Source: JAJEEA01 sp965116765 (GTDB taxonomy: Bacteria; Acidobacteriota; Vicinamibacteria; Vicinamibacterales; UBA8438). Taken from it: a DNA stretch of 64,000 nucleotides. A program made the position numbers and the translations under genes. The DNA is taken from positions 2,604,001 through 2,668,000 of the forward strand of contig OZ220718.1 of assembly GCA_965116765.1 (NCBI GenBank), in the 5' to 3' direction. Positions 27,811 through 38,231 of the stretch are shown here, piece by piece. The notes under the pieces were generated by a model that ran no database searches, was not told the origin of the DNA, and worked only from the letters and a program-made list of their open reading frames with translations. Within the stretch, counting starts at the first letter, position 1. Each line of letters starts with the position of its first letter.

Positions 27811-29232
27811 ATGAACAACGTGCTGCAGCAGACCATCGACGCGCTCGCCAAGGAGAAGGGCATCGAGGCGGACATCATCGTCACCGCCATCGAGGACGCC
27901 GTGCTGACCGCGTCGCGCAAGTACTACAAGGCGGACGAGAACCTCCGCACCCGCTTCAACCCCGAGACCGGACAGGTGGAGCTGTTCGCGGTCCGGCAGA
28001 TCGTGGAGCAGGTCTCCAACCCCGCGACCGAGATCGCGTTGACGGAAGCGCAGGAGCTGTACGGCGACGAGGCCGAGCCGGGCATGGAGATCGAGTTCCC
28101 CAAGCCGACCGACGTGCTCGGCCGCATCGCCGCCCAGACCGCCAAGCAGGTCATCTTCCAGAAGGTCCGCGAGGCGGAGCGGGAGAACGTCTTCGAGGAG
28201 TACGGCCAGCGACTGGGCGAGGTCGTCAACGGCCTCGTCAAGCGCTTCGAGAGCGGCGACATCATCGTGGAGATCGGACAGGTCGAGGCCCTGCTGCCGC
28301 GGCGCGAGCAGTCCCGGGCGGAGAACTACACGACCGGCGACCGCGTGCGGGCCGTCATCAAGGAGGTCAACAAGAACACGAAGGGCCCGCAGATCATCCT
28401 GTCGCGCACCGATCCGGTGCTGCTGATCAAGCTGTTCGAGCAGGAGGTGCCCGAGATCTACGACGGCACCGTCGTCATCAGGGGGGCCGTGCGCGAGGCC
28501 GGAGATCGGGCCAAGGTGGCGGTCGCCTCCCGCGAGCGCGACGTCGACCCGGTGGGCGCCTGCGTGGGCATGAAGGGCACGCGGGTGCAGGCCATCATCC
28601 GGGAGCTGCGCGGCGAGAAGATCGACATCGTCGAGTGGTCCGACGACGCCACGACCTTCGTGACGAACGCCATCAGCCCGGCGCGCGTGCAGCGCGTGTC
28701 CGTCGTGGACGACGCCGAGCGGGTCATCGAGGTCGTGGTCGAGGACCGGCAGCTCTCGCTGGCCATCGGCAAGAAGGGGCAGAACGTTCGGCTCGCGGCC
28801 AAGCTCGCGGGCTGGAAGATAGACATCAAGAGCGAGGAAGAGAAGCGCCGGGAGGTCGAGGCGCAGTTCGACGAGCTGGGGGTCGAGCCGGCGCCGTTGT
28901 CGGTGCCCGGGCTCGATCAGGCCATGGTGGAGAAGCTCAACGCGGCCGGCATCGAGACCGTGGAGAGCATGATCTCGGCCTCGGCGGCCGAGCTGAGCAA
29001 CGTGCTCGGCGTTTCGGAAGGCGCGGCCGAGGCACTCCGCCTGGACGCGGAGGCGGCCACCATGGCGGCGGGCGGGGCCGTGGGCACCGGCGTGACCGAG
29101 GCGGTCCCCCAGGACGGCATCGAGCCGGTCACCGTCCCCGCCGCCGAGGACGCGGGTCTCGAGCTGGCCCCGGTGGCGGGGAACGACGGAAGCGCGGCCG
29201 AGCCCGGCCGCGACGCCCCGAGCGGCGAATGA
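27811..29232 (+). CDS. nusA: transcription termination/antitermination factor NusA
   Basis: 473 residues, ATG 27811. The N-terminal RNA-polymerase-binding domain (ALAKEKGIEADIIVTAIEDA, SRKYYKADENLRTRFN) is followed by S1 (EVVNGLVKRFESGDIIVEIG) and two KH domains (PVGACVGMKGTRVQAIIREL; LSLAIGKKGQNVRLAAKL). A C-terminal helix-hairpin-helix-like acidic repeat follows (VPGLDQAMVEKLNAAGIETV). It modulates pausing and termination. It sits between rimP and infB as in most bacteria. Confidence 0.95.
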   Translation: MNNVLQQTIDALAKEKGIEADIIVTAIEDAVLTASRKYYKADENLRTRFNPETGQVELFAVRQIVEQVSNPATEIALTEAQELYGDEAEPGMEIEFPKPTDVLGRIAAQTAKQVIFQKVREAERENVFEEYGQRLGEVVNGLVKRFESGDIIVEIGQVEALLPRREQSRAENYTTGDRVRAVIKEVNKNTKGPQIILSRTDPVLLIKLFEQEVPEIYDGTVVIRGAVREAGDRAKVAVASRERDVDPVGACVGMKGTRVQAIIRELRGEKIDIVEWSDDATTFVTNAISPARVQRVSVVDDAERVIEVVVEDRQLSLAIGKKGQNVRLAAKLAGWKIDIKSEEEKRREVEAQFDELGVEPAPLSVPGLDQAMVEKLNAAGIETVESMISASAAELSNVLGVSEGAAEALRLDAEAATMAAGGAVGTGVTEAVPQDGIEPVTVPAAEDAGLELAPVAGNDGSAAEPGRDAPSGE

Positions 29233-29328
29233 GGACTCCCGGCTCGGCCGGTGACGGACGGCCTGCTCCCGTCCCGGACGGGAAGCGGCGAACGGGAACG
29301 CGCGGACACCGAAGACAGAGGACAGACT

Positions 29329-32300
29329 TTGGCAACGATCCGGATCTACAAGGTCGCCGAGGTGCTCGGCATACCGAGCCAGGAAGTGATCGACCTCCTT
29401 GGCCGCGAACACGGCATCGAAGTCAAGAGTGCATCGAGCACCATCGAAGAGATCGTCGCCCGGGAGTTCGCCAAGCGCATCGCCCGCGAGCGCAACCTGA
29501 ACCTGCCGGGAGGACGCCTGTTCTCCGGGGCCTCCGCCTCTTCGGGCCGCAAGGGTACCCGGGCCGCCAAGGCGCCGGAGCCGGCCCTGCGGCCGAGACT
29601 GGGTCCGCCGCGACTCGTGAAGTCGCCGCGTCCCCCCGCGCCTCCGCCGGCCGCGGCGGAGGCAGGCGAGACCCCGGCTGCGATCCCGGCCGCGCCGCCT
29701 CCCGCCGCCGCGCCGCCGGCGTTGCGGACGAGTCCCGCGCCGCCGGCGTTGCGGACGGCCCCGGCCACCGCGCCGCCGGCGTTGCGGACGGCCCCGGCCA
29801 CCGCGCCGCCGACGTTGCGGACGGCCCCGGCCACCGCGCCGCCGGCGTTGCGGACGGCCCCGGCCACCGCGCCGCCGGCGTTGCGGACGGCCCCGGCCAC
29901 CGCGCCGCCGACGTTGCGGACGACTCCCGCCGCCGCACCGCCGGCGGCCCGCGTCCCCGCCGCGGCCGGGACCCCGCCGGCGGCGGCCGAGCCGCCCGCG
30001 GCAGCGACCCCGGCGCCCGCGGCGGCAACCCCTTCCACCGTAGAACCTGCCGCCCCCGCGGCCCGGTCGTCGTCGAGCCCGCCGCCGCCAAGCCACCGGT
30101 CGAGCCGGTCGAGGCTCCGGCGCCGGAGCCGAAGCCCCCGGCGACGCCGGCCGGGTCCGCACCTGTCGACGTCGAGCCGCCCGTCGCGGTCGAGCCGCCC
30201 GTCGAGGTCGAGCCGGCGGCGCAGATGGAGCCGGCGGCAGCCCCGGCCGCACCGGCCGAGCCGGCCGCCGCGGAGACACCGGCGGTCCCCGCCGCGGCGG
30301 CCACCGTGGCCGAGTCGGCGCCGGCCCCCTCGCGGCCGGAGACACCGGCCCCGAGGGCCGCGGCCGCCGCCGCGGCGGCGCGGCCTTCGACCGCCGGCGT
30401 ACGCCCGACCGGGCGGTTGGTGCCCTCGACGCTCAGGCTCCGCATCGAGGAGCAGGCCCCGTCGCTGACGCCGAAGACCATCCCGCCGCCGCCGCCGAAG
30501 GCGCCGCCGGGCCCGACCCGCCGGCCGGGCCCGCCGTTGGCGGCCCGCCCCGCCGCCCCGCCGCGGCCGAGGCCGGGCTCGCGGCCCATCGCGCCGGCCC
30601 CGTCGCGGCCGAGCGCCCCCCTGGGGGGGCCCCGGCCGCTGCCCTCGCAGCCGGTCCGCTCCCCCGGGGCCAGACCCGCCGCGCCCGCGGTGGGATACCG
30701 GCCCGCGTACCGGCCGCCGCCGCGCCCCCCCGGCGGCAGGAAGCGGCGGCCGCAGCGCCCGTCGACCCCGTACACGCCGGCCCCCCCGCCGCCGATCACG
30801 CGCACGATCTCGCTCGCCGAGGGCATGACCGTCAAGGACCTCGCCGAGAAGCTGGAGCTGCGGGCCAAGGACGTCCTCAAGAAGCTCATCGAGCGCCGAT
30901 TGATGATGACCATCAACACGACGCTCGACACCGAGACGGCGACGATGGTGGCGCGCGAGTTCGGCGCCGACGTCGAGATGCGCTCCTTCGAAGAGGAGAT
31001 GCTGGAGGTCGAGACCACCGCCGCCGCCGACGAGGACTTCTCGTCGCGGGCGCCCGTGGTCACCGTGATGGGGCACGTCGACCACGGCAAGACGACCCTG
31101 CTCGACGCCATTCGCGACTCGAGGGTCGCCGAGCGGGAGGCCGGCGGCATCACCCAGCACATCGGCGCCTACACGGTGGAGATCAGCGGGCGGAAGATCG
31201 TCTTCCTCGACACGCCCGGCCACGAGGCGTTCACCCTGATGCGGGCGCGCGGCGCACGGGTCACCGACATCGTCGTCCTCGTCGTGGCCGCCGACGACGG
31301 AGTCATGCCCCAGACGCGGGAGGCCATCGACCACGCCAAGGCCGCCGACGTCCCCCTCATCGTCGCCATCAACAAGATCGACAAGTCGAACGCGAACCCG
31401 GAGCGCGTCAAGACGGAGCTGTCCGAGCTCGACCTGACGCCGGAAGACTGGGGCGGCAAGACGGTCACCGTCGAGGTGTCGGCCAAGCAGCAGAAGAACC
31501 TCGAGCTCCTGCTGGAGATGATCCTGCTGGTCACCGACCTCGGCGAGCTCAAGGCCAACCCCAAGCGCAGCGCGAGCGGCACGGTGCTCGAGGCCAAGAT
31601 CGACCGGGGCCGCGGACCGGTGGCCACCATCCTCGTCAAGGACGGCACCCTCCGCATCGGCGACAACTTCATCGCCGGCCCCATCGTCGGCAAGGTCCGC
31701 GCCCTGATCGACGACCGCGGCCAGCCGCAGAAGGAATCCGGCCCGTCGAGCCCCACCGAGGTCCTGGGGCTGACCGGGCTGCCGCAGCCCGGCGACACGT
31801 TCCAGGCGGTGGCGGACGCCGCCAAGGCCCGGCAGATCGCCATGCTGCGCCAGGGTCAGGCCAAGGAGAAGACCCTGGGCGAGAAGGGCGGCCGCCTGAC
31901 CCTCGAATCGCTGCAGCAGCAGATTGCCGAGGGCGGCACGCGGGAGCTGCCGATCATCGTCAAGGCCGACGTGCAGGGCTCGGCCGAGGTCCTCGCCGAC
32001 GCCCTGAGCAAGCTCGGCGACGAACGCGTCAAGGTGCGGCTGATCAGCAGCGGGGCCGGCGCCATCAACGAAGGGGACGTGGTCTTCGCGGCGGCGTCCA
32101 ACGCGGTCATCGTCGGGTTCAACGTCCGCCCCGACCGCAACGCGGCCGCGATGGCCGAGCGCGAGCACATCGACATCCGCCTCCACCGCGTCATCTACGA
32201 CGTCACCGAGGAGATCAAGAAGGCGATGGCCGGCCTCCTCGAGCCGACGATCAAGGAGGTGCAGATCGGCCAGGCGGAGGTGCGGGACGTCTTCAAGGTG

Positions 32301-32558
32301 CCGAAGTTCGGCGCCGCCGCCGGCTGCCTCGTGGTCGAGGGCAAGATAAGCCGATCGAGCGAGACGCAGGCGCGGCTGCTGCGCGACAACGTGGTCATCC
32401 ACGAGGGCCGCATCAGCTCGCTCCGCCGGTTCAAGGACGACGTGAACGAGGTGAAGAACGGCCTGGAGTGCGGGATCGCCTTCGAACGCTATGCCGACAT
32501 CAAGGTCGGCGACGTGATCGAGGTGTTCTCGACGGAGACGATCGCAGCCACCGTGTAG
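29329..32558 (+). CDS. infB: translation initiation factor IF-2, apparent frameshift in the Pro/Ala-rich linker
   Basis: The TTG at 29329 (ATIRIYKVAEVLGI) starts the IF2-N domain, with GAGGA at 29318-29322. A long Pro/Ala-rich linker follows. The reading frame of the N-terminal part ends in Arg-rich nonsense, while the C-terminal part continues one frame back from about 30050-30065 (VVVEPAAAKPPVEPVE). Adding one base in the C-rich tract there gives 1077 codons. The second half is standard: IF2-N2 (MTVKDLAEKLELRAKDVLKK), G domain (GHVDHGKTTLLD, DTPGHEAF, NKIDKSNA), beta-barrels and the initiator-tRNA-binding C2 domain. The gene is essential, so the shift is probably an assembly error. Confidence 0.93.
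29710..29937 (+). repeat. 33-bp in-frame tandem repeat in the infB linker
   Basis: Seven copies of a unit containing TTGCGGACG (at 29722, 29749, 29782, 29815, 29848, 29881, 29914). The spacing is 33 bases except for the first, 27-base, step. Each unit encodes APPALRTAPAT or APPTLRTAPAT. The copies are nearly identical in DNA, pointing to recent expansion in the disordered linker. Confidence 0.92.
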
Positions 32559-32568
32559 AGCCTGCGCC

Positions 32569-32640
32569 AGGGTCGGTCGGGCGCCGGGCGAAGCCGCAGG
32601 CGAGGATTGGCGGGCGAGGAGTCCGCGCCGTGGAAACGGG
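32569..32640 (+). repeat. diverged copy of the dispersed intergenic element
   Basis: Module AGGGTCGGTCGGGCGCC, then AGCCGCAGGCGAGGATTGG and CGGGC, followed by half of the palindrome (AGGAGTCCGCGCCGTGGA). It is located between infB and the DUF503 gene, inside the operon. Confidence 0.6.
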
Positions 32641-32684
32641 ACCGCGTTGCCTCGCCGCGGCCCCGGGAGGTCGCACCGTCATCC

Positions 32685-32966
32685 ATGATCGTGGGACTGC
32701 TCTCGATCGAGCTGCATCTGGCCGGCGCGCGCTCGCTGAAGGACAAGCGCGCCACGCTCCGCCGGCTCAAGGACCGGGTGCGGCGCCTCAACGTGGGGCT
32801 CGCCGAGGTCGACCACCACGATCTGCACCAGCGCGCGGGCCTCGGGGCGGTCGCCGTCGGCGTCGACCGGGAGGTCGCCGAACGCACCCTCGAAGGAGTC
32901 CTCACCGAGATCGATCGCATCGAGCCGGGCCTGATCGTGCGCAGCGAGGTGGAGTGGCTGATCTGA
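32685..32966 (+). CDS. DUF503 / YlxP-like protein
   Basis: 93 residues from the ATG at 32685. VGLLSIELHLAGARSLKDKR, LRRLKDRVRRLNVGLAEVDH and GLGAVAVGVDREVAERTLEG are family-typical. DUF503 proteins sit between infB and rbfA in many bacteria and are thought to act in ribosome assembly or RNA binding, without firm proof. The ATG was chosen over upstream starts because the family begins MIVG. It has the expected length and context here. Confidence 0.88.
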   Translation: MIVGLLSIELHLAGARSLKDKRATLRRLKDRVRRLNVGLAEVDHHDLHQRAGLGAVAVGVDREVAERTLEGVLTEIDRIEPGLIVRSEVEWLI

Positions 32967-33015
32967 GCGCCGCCGCCCTCGAAGCGGCGGCCGGACCCGC
33001 CCGAAGACCACGTCC

Positions 33016-33405
33016 ATGACGTCTTCCCGTCCCGAACGCGTCGGCGAGCAGGTACGCGCCGAGCTCTGCGCGTTGCTGCGAACGTCGGCCTCCGACCCCG
33101 CGCTCGCGCTCGTCACCGTGACGCACGTCCGGATGAGCCGCGACCTGCAGCACGCGCGCGTGTACTACACGACCCCCGACGACGCGCCGGAGCGCCGGCA
33201 GGCCGGCCGCGGCCTGCGCCGCGCGGCGTCGTTCCTGCGCGGCGGGCTCGGCCGCCGGCTGCGCCTCCGGCACGTGCCGGACCTGACCTTCGTGCACGAC
33301 GACTCGATCGAGCGCGAGCAGCGGATCGCGCACGTGCTCGAGGAGCTGCGCCTCGACGGCCCGGCGCCCCCGGACCCGCCCGATTCGTCCGATGTCCCCG
33401 AATGA
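33016..33405 (+). CDS. rbfA: 30S ribosome-binding factor A
   Basis: 129 residues. RPERVGEQVRAELCALLRTS, PALALVTVTHVRMSRDLQHA and the end of the KH-like fold HVPDLTFVHDDSIEREQRI are diagnostic. RbfA binds the 5' helix of 16S rRNA during late 30S maturation. The C-terminal tail is Pro/Asp-rich. Its stop overlaps the ATG of nrnA. Confidence 0.93.
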   Translation: MTSSRPERVGEQVRAELCALLRTSASDPALALVTVTHVRMSRDLQHARVYYTTPDDAPERRQAGRGLRRAASFLRGGLGRRLRLRHVPDLTFVHDDSIEREQRIAHVLEELRLDGPAPPDPPDSSDVPE

Positions 33406-34379
33406 CCAGACCCCCTGCTGAACGCGCCCGGGTCCGGGACCGCCTGCTCGACGGCACCCGCTTTCTCGTCACCTCGCATGCGCGGCCGGACGGCGACTCG
33501 CTCGGCTCCCAGCTCGCGCTGGCCGAGGCGCTGACGCAGCTCGGCAAAGAGGTCCGGCTCGTCAACGCCGACCCGCCGCCGGCCCGCTACGCGTTCCTCC
33601 CGGGGGCCGCCGCGATCGAGGTCGCCGGGTCGGTAGAGGACGGCGCGGACACCGTCGTGGTCCTCGAGTGCGGCAGCCTCGGCCGCACGGAGGTGTCGGG
33701 CCTCGAGGACCGGTTCGTCGTCAACATCGATCACCACGCCGGCAACACCGGCTACGGCGCCGTCAACTGGTGCGACGAGTCGGCGTGCGCGTGCGGCGAG
33801 CTGGTGTTCGAGCTGGTCGAGGCCCTCGGGGCGGACCTGACGCCGTCGATCGCCACGAACCTCTACGTCGCCATCCTCACCGACACCGGGTCGTTCCGGC
33901 ACGCCAACATCACGGCGCGGACGTTCGACATCTGCCGCCGCATCGCGGACGCCGGCGTCGACGCGGCGGCCGTCGCCGCCCGCGTGTTCAACAACGGCAG
34001 CCTGGGGCGGCTGCGGCTGACGGGGCGGGTGCTCGACCGGATGCAGCTCGAGGCCGGCGGCCGCATCGCGGTCCTCGCCGTCGACGAGGCGATGCTGCGG
34101 GAGACCGGCTGCGAGCCGGACGACCTGGAGGGCGTCGTCAACCTGCCCCTCGCGGCCGGCGACGTCCAGGCGGTGATCCTGCTGAAGGCCACGGGCGACG
34201 GCCTGCGCGTCAGCCTGCGCTCGAAGGACGAGATCGACGTCCGGCGCGTCGCGGTGTCGTTCGGCGGCGGCGGACACCGCAACGCGGCGGGGCTGACCAT
34301 CGAGGACCCCGCCGCGGACGATCGGGCCCGGCTCGTGAACCAGGTGGCGGCGGCGATCGCGGAGTCCCGTCCGGCGTGA
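33402..34379 (+). CDS. DHH family phosphoesterase, NrnA-like (nanoRNase / pAp phosphatase)
   Basis: 325 residues. Motif I is TSHARPDGDSLGSQ, motif III is VVNIDHHAGNTGYG, motif IV is AILTDTGSFRHANI, and the DHHA1 domain ends with VSFGGGGHRNAAG. Members degrade 2-5 base RNAs and/or dephosphorylate pAp. Motif II reads VVLECGSLGRTE, with Glu where many members have an Asp; activity may be retained, but this is a difference worth noting. It overlaps rbfA and truB by four bases each, so the three are coupled. Confidence 0.9.
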   Translation: MTRPPAERARVRDRLLDGTRFLVTSHARPDGDSLGSQLALAEALTQLGKEVRLVNADPPPARYAFLPGAAAIEVAGSVEDGADTVVVLECGSLGRTEVSGLEDRFVVNIDHHAGNTGYGAVNWCDESACACGELVFELVEALGADLTPSIATNLYVAILTDTGSFRHANITARTFDICRRIADAGVDAAAVAARVFNNGSLGRLRLTGRVLDRMQLEAGGRIAVLAVDEAMLRETGCEPDDLEGVVNLPLAAGDVQAVILLKATGDGLRVSLRSKDEIDVRRVAVSFGGGGHRNAAGLTIEDPAADDRARLVNQVAAAIAESRPA

Positions 34380-35395
34380 GCACCTCAGAGGCCCCGGCCG
34401 GCATCCTGGTCGTCGACAAGCCCGCCGGCCCGACGTCTCACGACGTCGTGGCGGTCGCGCGGCGCGCCCTCCGGTGCCGGAAGGTGGGGCATCTCGGCAC
34501 CCTCGATCCGCTCGCGACCGGGGTGCTGCCCCTCGTGGTGGGACGGGCCACCCGGCTCGCCCCGCTGTTCTCGGGCGCCGGGAAGCAGTACGACGCGGTG
34601 GTTCGGCTGGGCCTGTCGACCGATACCGACGACATCGGCGGCGAGGTCATCGGCGGACGGGACGCCGGCGACGGCGACGCGCCGGCCGCGCCGCCGTCGG
34701 CCCGGGCCGTCGAGGAGGCCGCGGCCGGCTTCGTCGGCTCCCACCTGCAGCGGCCTCCGGCGGTGTCCGCCAAGAAGATCGAAGGGACGCGGGCGTACGA
34801 TCTGGCCAGGCGACGGCGTCCGGCCGCGCCCGAGCCGGTCCGCGTCACCGTCGAGAGCCTGGTGGTGCTGTCCGTCGACGGACCGCGGGTGCGGTGCCGC
34901 ATCGCTTGCTCGAGCGGCTTCTACGTGCGGGCGCTGGCAAGGGACCTCGGCGAGAAGCTGGGCTGCGGGGGATGCCTCGAGACGCTGCGGCGCGAGCGGC
35001 ACGGCCGGTTCACCCTGGACGAAGCGGTGCCGTTGGCCCGTCTCGTCGAGGAGGGGCCCGCGGCGGCGGACTGCCTCATCCCGCCCGGCGAGCTGCTGCC
35101 GGAGCTGCGGGGCGTCGTCGTCACCGAACGGGGGGCGCGGCGGGCCGCGCACGGCAACCCGCTCGGCCCCGCGGACATCGTGTCGGACGGGAGCCTGCGC
35201 GGCGGCACGGCGCCGACTCCCGGCAGGGCCGGTCGGGCGGCGCGGGGGGCCGCGGGCGCCGCGCTCCGGGCGGCGGGCGGCGGCAGGCCGGGCCCGGGCG
35301 AGCGGGTCAGGGTGCTGGACGCCGACGGCCGGCTGCTGGCCATCGCCGAGCCGATCGCGGGCGGGGCTTTGCATCCCAAGATCGTTCTAGTGTAG
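34376..35395 (+). CDS. truB: tRNA pseudouridine(55) synthase
   Basis: 339 residues from the GTG at 34376. ILVVDKPAGPTSHDVVAVAR, KVGHLGTLDPLATGVLPL (catalytic Asp in GTLDP), YDAVVRLGLSTDTDD, and RPPAVSAKKIEGTRAYDLAR are all present. SSGFYVRALARDLGEKLG completes the core. It makes pseudouridine 55 in tRNA. The C-terminal PUA-like part carries an extra Ala/Gly/Arg-rich insertion (about residues 275-305, RAARGAAGAALRAAGGG) that looks like low-complexity expansion. Confidence 0.93.
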   Translation: MSTSEAPAGILVVDKPAGPTSHDVVAVARRALRCRKVGHLGTLDPLATGVLPLVVGRATRLAPLFSGAGKQYDAVVRLGLSTDTDDIGGEVIGGRDAGDGDAPAAPPSARAVEEAAAGFVGSHLQRPPAVSAKKIEGTRAYDLARRRRPAAPEPVRVTVESLVVLSVDGPRVRCRIACSSGFYVRALARDLGEKLGCGGCLETLRRERHGRFTLDEAVPLARLVEEGPAAADCLIPPGELLPELRGVVVTERGARRAAHGNPLGPADIVSDGSLRGGTAPTPGRAGRAARGAAGAALRAAGGGRPGPGERVRVLDADGRLLAIAEPIAGGALHPKIVLV

Positions 35396-35508
35396 GATTT
35401 CTCGGTTGAACAGAGGGATGAGATCGTCGGGGACGATTGAGGCTTGGAGCACGGACTGCTGAGCCATCTCCTGACTGTTGGTATCTGGACCCCAGACCGG
35501 AGTGATCA

Positions 35509-35778
35509 GTGGTTCTGCACAAGGATCAGAAGACCGAGCTCATCGGTTCGTATCGAGTTCATCAGACGGACACCGGCTCGCCCGAGGTGCAGGTCGCTCT
35601 GCTGAGCGAGCGTATCAGCTATCTGACCGAGCACTTCAAGATCCACGCAAAGGACCACCACTCGCGCCGGGGGCTGTTGAAGCTGGTCGGACAGCGGCGA
35701 CGGCTCCTCGACTACCTCAAATCGAAGGACTCGGGGCGCTACACCGATCTGATCCGCCGCCTGGGACTTCGCAAGTAG
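35509..35778 (+). CDS. rpsO: 30S ribosomal protein S15
   Basis: 89 residues, the exact family length, from a GTG at 35509. KTELIGSYRVHQTDTGSPEV, ERISYLTEHFKIHAKDHHS and RRGLLKLVGQRRRLLDYLK are diagnostic. It binds the central domain of 16S rRNA. The rpsO-pnp order is conserved. The 113-base leader may fold for autoregulation, as in other bacteria, but I see no clear structure. Confidence 0.97.
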   Translation: MVLHKDQKTELIGSYRVHQTDTGSPEVQVALLSERISYLTEHFKIHAKDHHSRRGLLKLVGQRRRLLDYLKSKDSGRYTDLIRRLGLRK

Positions 35779-35857
35779 GCGGAGACGGCCCCGGTCTCCG
35801 CTGCCGGTTCTTCCCCTCGCTCGTCTCCTCGCCGTTCGTTGCGTACTGGAGTGGATC

Positions 35858-37987
<2,130 letters not shown>

Positions 37988-37989
37988 CC

Positions 37990-38069
37990 CCCCCACCGTC
38001 GCCTGCGGCTCCGCGGGGCGCCCACCCAACCTCCAGGAGTCCGCGCCGTTCCACGGCGCAGATTTCTGG
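37990..38069 (-). repeat. dispersed intergenic element, well-preserved copy (between pnp and smc)
   Basis: On the minus strand a 37-bp palindrome (38033-38069; core GCGCCGT GGA ACGGCGC, outer arms ending in CCAG and CTGG) is followed by a module with GGTTGGGTGGGCGCC and GCGGAGCCGCAGGCGACGGT (37990-38030). The copy at 42261-42341 has the same order and the same 37-bp length. Located between converging genes, it may double as a bidirectional terminator. Confidence 0.72.
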
Positions 38070-38231
38070 TGGACCGTCCGGCAGAAGGGTCGTCGATGCC
38101 GCGGGGCGTTGCCGTAGCACTCGCCAGCGGAGGTCGGCGACAGGGCGCGACCTGCCGGCTCCGGGACAATCCACGAGGCGGGTTGGTCGGGCCCCGGGCG
38201 GCGCCGAAGACGGCGATTGACGGGCTGGCCC

